Positions 46,831 to 54,818 of a stretch of DNA of 64,000 nt are shown in pieces (position 1 is the first letter of the stretch; each line of letters begins with the position of its first letter). This stretch comes from Euborellia annulipes (taxonomy: Eukaryota > Arthropoda > Insecta > Dermaptera > Anisolabididae): assembly GCA_023213315.1 (NCBI GenBank), contig JAKCPI010015491.1:46803-110802 (forward strand), read 5' to 3'. Below the pieces are notes generated by a model. That model was not told where the DNA came from. It saw nothing but the letters and a program-made list of their open reading frames with translations, and searched no databases. Made by a program: the position numbers and the translations under genes.

Positions 46831-46904
46831 TAAAATTAGATAAAAATTGATTGAATTTTTTGTCTGATTTCTTTCCTGGCTGCCATCCTACTCATATCTA
46901 TTAA

Positions 46905-47515
46905 TTGTTAATATTTATATAAATAATTATTATCAATTATTAATAAATAAATAAATATTCTTCATACTTTTTTTTTAATTTTATTTTTTAATTAATTTGT
47001 ATTAAAAATATGGTCTTTGTAACAGGAGTGAACAGGAGAATAGAATAGTAAAGGAGTGTGTTGGCGCCAAAAAAAAAAAAAAAACCTCTTCTCTGATTTT
47101 GATCTCCGGGTATTTATAATCATATAAAACAAGAGGATATCTATCTCACAATCAGGCTGATAAGTGCTGCGATCCTGTGGAGACTTTTAGAACTATAAGT
47201 ATAATTTTTAAAGTTTCCACAAGAGTGCAGCACAAATCAGATATTTTATTCAAATATAAAGATTTTCTTATATAATTTATATGATAAATTTCCAATGATT
47301 TACCCGGAGATCAAAATCAGAGAGGAGGTTATTTTTTTTTTTTTTTTTTCTGCGCCCACACACTTCTTTACTATTCTATTCTCCTGTTCACTCCTGTTAC
47401 AAAGACCATATTTTTAATACAAATTTATTAAAAAATAAAATTAAAAAAAAGTATGAAGAATATTTATTTATTATTAATTGATAATCATTATATAAATATT
47501 AACAATTAATTAATT
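46905..47515. mobile_element. Foldback element next to the PLE palindrome
   Basis: About 610 bp; AAATATGGTCTTTGTAACAG, GTGAACAGGAGAATAGAATA and TCTGATTTTGATCTCCGGGT all recur inverted in the right arm. Starts a few bases from the PLE foldback end. Confidence 0.75.
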
Positions 47516-47584
47516 AATTAAATTTGTTATATATAGTCTTATAGTCAAAATACATTTAAAAATATTCTTCTTCTTCTATCCTCG

Positions 47585-48115
47585 CTCTTATTATTCCCGC
47601 GATGCGGGGTCGGCGGACCTTACTCTCCCCCTCCACTCCCCCTTTCCAATGTTGTTGTCTCCGACAGGCCAAGCTCGGTCATGTCTCTCCTGACCCGATG
47701 AAGCCAAGTCATCCTAGGTGCCCCTCTGCATTGTCGTCCAAGGAGCCCCATGTCGTACGCCGTCCTCGCCACACCACTACTCTTGGCGTACGACATGTCC
47801 AAATCAGCGGAGAAACCATTCGCGCATCTCTTCAGTGATTGGCGCAATGCCAAACCTGCTCTTGATAGTGTCATTGGGGATGCCTGGTGACACCAAGTGA
47901 CCACCTGGCCATCCGCATCTGCATCACATGCAGTGCCGATTCGCTTCTCTTCGTGGAGGCCCATGTCTCGCTTGAATACGGACCAACCGGCCTCACAACC
48001 GTCCTGTAGATTGCCGACTTCAAATAAATCGGCATCCGTCGGTCGAAAAGGATTCCGGTGCACTCTCGCCATTCAAGCCAACTGGCATTTATACGCCCGG
48101 TGGTTCATCCGAAAT
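47585..48115 (-). pseudogene. LINE reverse-transcriptase C-terminal fragment
   Basis: Minus strand: VARTAYDMGLLGRQCRGAPR and MTWLHRVRRDMTELGLSETT resemble the C-terminal region of RTE/CR1-type LINEs. It ends ACCCCGCATCGCGGGAATAA and a GAAGAAGAA tail. The upstream frame (DLFEVGNLQDGCEAGWSVF) also looks element-derived. Truncated at the 5' side. Confidence 0.6.
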
Positions 48116-48138
48116 CATCAGCGACCCTCGAGCCAAGA

Positions 48139-48401
48139 CAGGGGCGTATATAAGGGGGGGGGGGGCGAGGGGGGCCCGCCCCCCCTAAATTTCCCAAACA
48201 CATATACATATATAGGGATATACAGACATCAGCGCAACAAATTTTTCCGCAGTGTGGAAAACTTTGATTCTGCAAAAGAAAAAATGTTCCGCAAAAAATT
48301 TCGTGTGAAACAAAATTTAGTTTCTTAAAAAAAAAATTTTCCTCAGAAAAATTTTTTAGTTCGGCGCCCCCCCCCGAAAAAAATTTCTATATACGCCCCT
48401 G
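48139..48401. mobile_element. hAT-like MITE 7 (CAGGGGCGTATATA ends)
   Basis: 263 bp with perfect terminal repeats CAGGGGCGTATATA and duplication AGCCAAGA. Inserted just beside the LINE fragment at 47585-48115. Confidence 0.9.
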
Positions 48402-48827
48402 AGCCAAGATAGCGATATATATTAAAAAATATTATATTTTCTAATAATTCTAACTTCAAAAAGTATAAAGTAGCCAAAATAAAAACGGATAAATCCCGAA
48501 CAAGGAACCAATCCAAGTTCGAAGTCGGGGCAAAAGAAAAAGTATATAACTAAAACAAATGTTTATATTGTTATATCTTATGAAACGAAATAAAAACTCA
48601 TTTATTATTATTATATTTTCTAAATTTAGTAAAAATTTCAAGATCAATTACTCGACAGATTAGGCCCTACTACCTAAAGAAGGTAATTACCTCCCCCGCC
48701 TCCGAGATTTGAGAAAAATAATTTTTTTGGGAATTAAATTTTATTTTGAATATAAAATTTTAAAAATTAATAAGCCAGCCCCCCCCCTCCCACTCACATG
48801 AGGATAAAAAACAGTTAAGAATTAAAA

Positions 48828-50160
48828 AAACAAAAAAAAAAGTTCAGGAGGTAGATTTGAACTCGCGAAGTTTGGGGAGAATGGAAAAAAAATATAAACA
48901 ATTTGAGGACGAATTAACCTCTTGAGCCACGCTTTATCGAATAAATTTAATGTAAAATAAGCCATATAAGAAACATGAAATAAAAAAAGTATTAAAAAAA
49001 TTTTAATATTCCACATATGATATATCATTTTTAATTACTTTTTATCCGGATTAATAATTTATAATTAAAACTTCAATTGCATGCATAGTTTTCAAATAAT
49101 TCAATGGACAAACGTCAGATTGTTTGTGCCTTAATGTAATTAAACCAAAAACTCTTTCTAACATATGATACATGTCATTAATTCTTGAATTCCCCCTGAT
49201 TCCAGAGAACTAAAGCCCTTTTAATTATATGATCTAATTTGGGAGATATTGGCGATCAAAGTTAAGCTTATTTTCGACCTTAATGACATTAACACTCATT
49301 TCTATATTATCGAAAAAGCTTATTTAGCATTGTCTGATTAAAACCAAACTTTTACCAGAGATTTATAATTAAAAAATAAGAATTTTTCTAAAGTTTCATT
49401 GAAATTGGTAAAGAAATAAATAAAATATTGACTATTTTGTAAATTGAGTTTTAGAATTCGGGATCCCGGATTGGGTAAAGAGAGCCGCTCTGTGAACCGG
49501 GTCTAGGCTTGCATTTGAGATCCCAAATTCTAAAACTCAATTTACAAAATAGTCAATATTTTATTTATTTCTTTACCAATCTCAATGAAACTTTAGAAAA
49601 ATACTCATTTTTTAATTATAAATCTCTGGTAAAAATTTGGTTTTAATCAGACAATGCTAAATAAGCTTTTTCGAAAATATAGAATTGAGTGTTGTTGATG
49701 TCATTAAGGGCGAAAATAGGCTTGACTTTGATCGCCAATAACTCCCAAATTAGATCATATAATTAAAAGGGCTTTATTTCTCTGGAATCAGGGGGAATTC
49801 AAGAATTAATTACATGTATCATATGTTAGATAGAGTTTTTGGTTTAATTACATTAAGGCATAAACAATCTGACGTTTGTCCATTGAATTATTTGAAAACT
49901 ATGCATGCAATTGAAGTTTTAATTATAAATTATTAATCCGCATATAAAGTAATGAAAAATGATATATCATATATGGAATATTGAAATTTTTTTAATACTT
50001 CTTTTATTTCATGTTTCTCATATGGCTTATTTTTTCCTAAATGAATTTGAACAAGTGTGGCTCAAGGGGTTAATTCGTCCTCAAACTATCTATATATTTT
50101 TCCATTCACTCGTAACCAAACTTCGTGAGTTCAAATCCATCTCCTGCACTTTTTTTTTTA
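48828..50160. mobile_element. Foldback repeat with outward tRNA-like ends, copy C
   Basis: Both ends present: the left minus-strand unit has GCGTGGCTCAAGAGGTTAAT and GAGTTCAAATCT; the right has GTGTGGCTCAAGGGGTTAAT and GAGTTCAAATCC, each then a T-run. Arms about 600 bp around GAATTCGGGATCCCGG. Confidence 0.8.
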
Positions 50161-50324
50161 AATCATATTATCAATTTCCTTTTATTTTTAATGCTAACTT
50201 ATAATTTCATTTATCTTTCATTATTTGCAGGATTATTACAGGATTTGTGGATTTGTGTTGTTCCTCTAGTAAAAAAAAGATGAATAATTTAAAATATTTT
50301 TTAATCTCTGTTATTTTGATTATA

Positions 50325-50410
50325 TCAAAATCTCGACATCGAATTTTTGACATGATAGCAATACTTTCTCTCTATATATATTTCATATATAGGATAAGAG
50401 AAAGTAAAAA
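50325..50410 (+). repeat. Dispersed repeat DR1, 3' end fragment
   Basis: Carries AATCTCGACATCGAATTTTT and a CTTTCTC...GAGAAAGTAAAA hairpin end, about 220 bp upstream of the FADD start codon. Confidence 0.55.
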
Positions 50411-50632
50411 TTATTACTTTTCTTTTTCAAAAAAGCGCGATACTACTAGCGTTCTCTAGTTCAAGGTTCTTTAGTTATATGACAAAAATCACTGTCATTC
50501 AGCTGTCATTCCCTTTATGATATTTTTAGTTTGACTGTCAAAATAAATATATTTGTTTTTTAATTTTCAAATATCTTTCCCCTCTGCTTCCGCCTCTAGA
50601 TGTTGAATAAATTTTAACATATAGTAATAATT
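50411..50632 (+). promoter_or_regulatory. Fadd: Putative FADD promoter / 5' UTR
   Basis: Non-repeat sequence between the DR1 scrap and the FADD start codon, with several TGTCA words (CACTGTCATTCAGCTGTCAT, GACTGTCAAAAT). No TATA box can be placed with confidence. Confidence 0.35.
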
Positions 50633-50969
50633 ATGCCAAATTGTTTAGTTAAACAATTAAGTGAAAAAATTGAAGAAAAAAATATAAGTATCGAAATTTT
50701 AAAAAGTCAATTTATAGATGTTATCAATTCAAATCGACAATATTCTTTAATCACAAATTATGAAGAATTATTAAATGTCTTATTCAAAAGACAAAATTTT
50801 ATTGGTTGTCTAACAATATTAAGTGCTTTATTAGAAGATGATTATTTTTATACTATAATACCCACATACGAAGAGTATCTTAATAATTCTATGTATATTT
50901 CTAGAAATTTAAATGAAATTAAACATTCTTTAAATAATAATTCTCCACCTGCAACGATTCCAGAATCAG
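50633..50969 (+). CDS. Fadd: FADD exon 1 (start, DED)
   Basis: Starts MPNCLVKQLSEKIEEKNISI and ends at TCAG|GTGAAT in phase 1. Reading through the donor gives only an intronic Phe/Tyr/Ile-rich tail. Six to seven amphipathic helices fit a death-effector fold. Confidence 0.78.
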
Positions 50970-53900
50970 GTGAATTTTTTTTTTATAAATATTTGGACAA
51001 TCTTTCCTATACAATTAAAAATATATTATTATTTTTTTTTTTTTTTTTTAGTTATCGATTTGATATCAAAAAGTATTGGAAAAAAATCCAGTAAACTTGC
51101 TAGGAAACTTGGCTTAAAGGAGGGTGAAATTGATGATTTAGAAATTGAATATCGTCACGATCCAGAAACTAAAGTTAGAAAAGTAAGTTAAAATAGATGT
51201 CTAATTTAACTCATTATTATTAATACTCTATCATTTCCTCCTGTAGAGGCGAATAGCCGAGGGAATAAACTCATAATCAATCCTGAGTTAAAGACAACTA
51301 GAGTTCAAATCCACCTCATGTCAAAAAATTATTCAACTCTAGATCCTCCTCCTGAGGAAGGAAACGGGAACCTACCTCAGTATCTTCCCCATGAGTTTTT
51401 TTTTTTTAACAATCACACTTTTTTCCCATTCACACTCACACACACATTTACACAGTCTTTTCGGCAACTTAGACTATATAAGACTTTAAACGATAACCGT
51501 TATTTAATAATATTTATATATATATTTGGGGTCCAGGCATTCTTTCCATGAAAGTTACTACTCAGAGTAACTACAACGTTTCAGGTCCGACACTAATTAC
51601 TGAAGGGAAAAGAGAGTGTAGAATACGGCATCCGCGAGTTCAGTACTTTTGACTATTTTTTCAGGGAAAATACTCCCTCATTTCCCTTTATTAGCCTAAA
51701 AGAGGTGGCGGTAAGGAAATTTGATCGAGATATATGTAAAAATAACGAAAATTTTGAAGAAACTACACATTAAGCATTAAAAAATATGTTAGAACTTACT
51801 TTTTTGGATTTTTTTCTTTCTCCATTATAATTTAGATGACAGAAATCTTGCGCCTGACCTATTTTGATTGAGATAACTAGAGAAATTAATTAATTAGAGT
51901 TGAAAAAAGGATTAATAATTTTAATGATAATTGATTTTTTTTTAAATAATGGAGAAAGAAAAAACCCCAAAAAGTAATAAAATATATTTTTTTAAAAATA
52001 TTTTAAACATTCACACTTTTTTCTCATTCACAGTCTTTTGGGCAACTTAGGCCATTTAAGACTTAACGATACTCGTATGTTTAATATATCTATTGGGGGT
52101 CCAGGCATTTCTATTTAAGCCATTTAGTATCCAAATGAATACATTTTTTAATGCTTAATGTGGCCTTCGTATTTTTTCAAAATTTTTGTTATTTTTGCAT
52201 ATATCTCGATCAAATTGGCTTATCGCCACCTCTTTTAGGCTAATACGGGGAAAAGGAGAGAGTATTTTCCCTGAAAAAATTGCCAGAAGTACTGAACTCG
52301 CTGATGCCGTATTTAAAAGGTTGTAAAATAGTAAATAGTCTTATGATTAACACAAATGCCTATATCTGGACTGATGTACAATTTTCCCGTCTAAACATAC
52401 AAACTCTCATCATCTTCACCAATTCTCTGCCATTCCCTCCTTTACTGAGCCAATTCCCTACCTATATCACTCAGGGGTGTATATAGAATTTTTTTTCGGA
52501 GGAGGTCCGACTCTTTTTTAAATATTCCCCTCCCCCACACAAATTTTTTTTTTTTTAAATACAGGATATCCTGAGCCCCGAGGGACTCGGACCCTCTCAA
52601 ACACACAAATTTTTATAAAAAAAATTTTTTTTTAATCCAAATTGTTCTGATTTACCTTTTTTTTTTAGTAAATTTCCCCCTCGTAACTAAAATCACTCCA
52701 TTTTTCCCTGTTGCGAATATCATTTGTCCCTTTTTTTGTATAAGAGTTTATTGAAAAATTTCGGGGGGGGGGGGGGGGGGCGGGCAGAATGATAAATTAG
52801 ATTTGTTACCGAAAGATTGGAAAACTTGCCTGTTCTTCTTTCTAACGAATGATGTAAAGTGAGAGGAAAGAGACAACAAATTTTTGTTGCATATACCTTC
52901 TTTTCACTGTGGCTTATCCTTATTATTGTTTTTTTTTTTCTAGGAGTCGCTCATTTTTATTTTCATTTTCCATAATGCCCTATCCTGCCAGTCCTCCAAA
53001 CACTCCTCTGCAGTTCTCAATTACACAGTCCTTGGTCTCTTACCTTCCACCTTCAAATTTAACATCCTTTTCCCTACATACTCCGTTTCTCTTCTCATCA
53101 CAGAACTAAACCATCTAAGCCTACTTTTCTGAATCTTTTTCGAAGCCTCCACCACTCCAGCCATTCCTTGGATCTTCTCATTCCTCACTCTGACCCTTCT
53201 TGTTTTTCCCAATGCCCATCTCACCATTCTCATTTCTGCCACATCCAACTTTCTTTCCTGTGTTTTATCGGCCAGGTCTCCCATAAATCATTGCGGGACG
53301 TACTACGGTTTTAAAAATTTTTCCCTTCGTCTTGGCATTTACCTTTCTATTGCACAGAACTCCAGACACCCTTCTCCAAATCATCCAACCAACTTGAATC
53401 TTATGGTCTAGCTCTTTATCAAGTCCCCCCTCAGAAGCCACAAAGGAGCCCAGATATTTAAAATCCCTGACTCGCTGCAGCTTTTCTCCCTGTTGCCTTC
53501 TCCGCCAAACCACAAGTATTCCGTCTTCTTACTGCTAATCCTGAGTTCTCCATCTTCAATTGCCTCTCTTGACTCTTTCCACTATTACAATGTCCTCAGC
53601 AAAAATTCCCGACCGTTAACCCAAGCCCTCATTTAGAACATACAAAACAATATTAAAAAGGCACAGGCTCAATGCCGACCCCTGGTGTAGGCCCACTGTC
53701 ACAGGGATACTATATACCACCTTATATAAAAACATAAATATCTTAACTTCAGCATCAACAATATAATTAATAATGGGGTTGGAGAATAATAACCAGCAGA
53801 TTAATCGCTCCACCTGACGTCCTTTATTTGGCAAATATTTCGACGCATATGACATACATCATCCTCAGTGCCGCGAGGATATAGTGGGTGGGCTTGGTCC

Positions 53901-54326
53901 AAAAATTATTTAAAAGCCTTAGGGGCGTCATACATGTTTTTTGTGAGGTGCCTTCTTTTAAGCTCTGATGCAGAATTGATATTCTCAATCAATTCTGCAT
54001 CAAAGCGGTCATCAGCTTAAAAGAAGGCATCTCACAAAAAACCTCGCGGCACTGAGGATGATGCCATATATGCGTCGAAATATTTGCCAAATAAAGGACG
54101 TCAGGTGGAGCGATTAATCTGCTAGTTATTATTCTCCAACCCCATTACTTTACTCATCCCAGCCTACTATATAATCTGAATATAATTAATATCCCTTTTT
54201 CAGATTTTGGAAAAGTTCCAATCAACCTGTGATAGCAAAAGCCTTAAATTTAAATTATTAGATGGATTGTCTCAGGCAAGTAGAGAAGATCTCAAAGAAG
54301 ATGTTCAGGTCTTATTTTCTACATAA
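50633..54326 (+). CDS. Fadd: FADD-like adaptor (death-effector plus death domain), 3 exons
   Basis: Exons 50633-50969, 51052-51182 and 54204-54326 join in frame to 196 aa, close to FADD's usual ~200-240 aa. FADD bridges death-domain receptors or IMD to caspase-8/Dredd through its DED. Residues about 4-82 look like a DED (SLITNYEELLNVLFKRQNFI, then LTILSALLEDDYF). Residues about 113-193 form a death domain: VIDLISKSIGKKSSKLARKL, GLKEGEIDDLEIEYRHD and VRKILEKFQ, with the usual W replaced by S in the GKxWxxLAR pattern. Intron 1 is 82 bp ending in a long T-run plus TAG; intron 2 is 3 kb and full of repeats. The stop codon converges on eIF4E. The death domain is clear; the DED is inferred from position and hydrophobic pattern. 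Confidence 0.83.
51052..51182 (+). CDS. Fadd: FADD exon 2 (death-domain core)
   Basis: Follows a long T-run and TAG; ends AAA|GTAAGT, phase 0. Encodes the death-domain helices 1-4 with LARKLGLKEGEIDDLEIEY. Confidence 0.85.
51243..51330 (+). repeat. tRNA-like unit (A/B boxes)
   Basis: GAGGCGAATAGCCGAGGGAA (A-box-like) and GAGTTCAAATCCACC (B box). The B box equals that of the foldback ends. Confidence 0.5.
51400..51548 (-). mobile_element. tRNA-derived SINE, 3' part
   Basis: Minus strand carries AATGCCTGGACCCC, the AAAGTCTTATATAGTC body and the GTGTGAGTGTGAATGG tail. In FADD intron 2. Confidence 0.65.
51600..52315. mobile_element. Foldback element in FADD intron 2
   Basis: Left arm 51610-51790 and right arm 52145-52315 pair through CTAAAAGAGGTGGCG, TTTGATCGAGATATATG and TTAATGCTTAATGTG words. 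The centre holds a SINE fragment. Confidence 0.7.
52008..52142 (-). mobile_element. tRNA-derived SINE, 3' part, inside a foldback
   Basis: Second partial copy in FADD intron 2: AATGCCTGGACCCCC, TAAGTCTTAAATGGCC, tail TGTGAATGAGAAAA. Lies in the centre of foldback 51600-52315. Confidence 0.65.
52470..52800. mobile_element. Possible G/C-run MITE in FADD intron 2
   Basis: Left end CAGGGGTGTATATAGAAT resembles hAT-like MITE 7, and a poly-G run stands near 52765-52780; the right end was not found. Confidence 0.35.
53020..53775 (-). pseudogene. RTE-type LINE fragment in FADD intron 2
   Basis: Three successive minus-strand frames: VTVGLHQGSALSLCLFNIVL (RT domain), RDFKYLGSFVASEGGLDKEL with VGWMIWRRVSGVLCNRKV, then LDVAEMRMVRWALGKTRRVR and SRLRWFSSVMRR. 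These are standard RTE RT and C-terminal motifs, with frameshifts between the blocks. The YADD catalytic box is missing or degraded. Confidence 0.85.
53830..53876 (-). ncRNA. Hammerhead-like motif (PLE-f, left)
   Basis: Minus strand: CTGAGGA, extra U, then a stem II worn by changes in this arm, GAAATATT. Partner of the better copy at 54044. Confidence 0.45.
54044..54090 (+). ncRNA. Hammerhead-like motif with AUU cleavage triplet (PLE-f, right)
   Basis: Stem I GGCA/TGCC, CTGAGGA, extra U, stem II GATGC/GCGTC, GAAAT, triplet ATT. ATT obeys the NUH rule, so cleavage is formally possible. Confidence 0.55.
54204..54326 (+). CDS. Fadd: FADD exon 3 (end of death domain, stop)
   Basis: Forty codons and TAA after TTTTTCAG: ILEKFQSTCDSKSLKFKLLD then an acidic helix ending VQVLFST. 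It completes death-domain helices 5-6. A plus-strand AATAAA lies at 54603-54608. Confidence 0.82.
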   Translation: MLEKFQSTCDSKSLKFKLLDGLSQASREDLKEDVQVLFST

Positions 54327-54703
54327 AAAAAAAAAAAAAAAACATTATAAAAAATTAATTAGAATGATTTATTCCTTTTTTTTTATTTAAAAAGAAGAAA
54401 TGTGTACACTAAATGCTGTACAATTAAAAAGAAAAAATGATATGAAATTAATTGTTATAAATGTTAAATTCAAAATTGTAGTTTGTATGAAATTCAAATT
54501 ATATATTTATTATTAATATTTATATATTTATTCATTATTTATAAATTTGGCCTAATTTTTCCTCTGCCATCTTTACATTCTTATATTTACAGGAGGCATG
54601 AGAATAAATAGAAGAAATGCTTTAGCAAAGAAAACATTCAGTTAAAAAATTTTTCAAACATAAATTATATCTTCATATTAACCCAGCTAAGTTAAAACAA
54701 TCC
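54327..54703. promoter_or_regulatory. Convergent 3' UTR interval of FADD and eIF4E
   Basis: Only 377 bp separate the stop codons. The plus-strand AATAAA at 54603 and minus-strand AATAAA at 54532 and 54511 point past each other, so mature 3' UTRs would overlap by roughly 80-110 bases if these signals are used. Confidence 0.5.
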
Positions 54704-54818
54704 TTAAACCGTATAAATATTTTTTGTGATTGAGCCAGTCTTGACTTTAAGATCATTGTGGGCTTGGTAAACGAGGGTTGTGTTCCGATCCATTTTCAAT
54801 CGCTCTTTGATTTTTTTT
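54704..54818 (-). CDS. eIF4E: eIF4E exon 5 (stop)
   Basis: One base plus 37 codons and TAA: KKIKERLKMDRNTTLVYQAH then VKTGSITKNIYTV, the standard eIF4E C terminus (SGSTTKNRFVV in mammals). Minus-strand AATAAA hexamers lie at 54532-54527 and 54511-54506. Confidence 0.95.

Larger units (their letters stand above)
44889..46900. mobile_element. Penelope-like element palindrome with GIY-YIG coding region (PLE-e)
   Basis: Two 5'-truncated PLE copies joined head to head. Both outer ends carry the word TGGCTGCCATCC and a hammerhead-like motif; both arms encode the RT tail and GIY-YIG endonuclease. The right copy extends about 95 bp further inward. The left copy has an extra A in its AGAAAAAATAACAG run, breaking its frame. 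Confidence 0.85.
53775..54145. mobile_element. PLE-type inverted end pair (PLE-f)
   Basis: About 370-bp foldback in FADD intron 2; arms share TTATTCTCCAACCCCATTA-like, ATTAATCGCTCCACCTGACG and ribozyme words. The end word differs (no GGCTGCC), so this is another subfamily. Its left arm abuts the RTE fragment. Confidence 0.65.

Noticed and set aside
47602..48328. Plus-strand frames of 60-143 codons
   Set aside because: Antisense to the LINE fragment and hAT-like MITE 7.
48822..50204. Paired frames beginning MIYHMWNIKIFLILFLF / MIYHIWNIEIFLILLLF
   Set aside because: Mirror-image readings of the two arms of foldback copy C; similarity reflects the inverted repeat, not a protein family.
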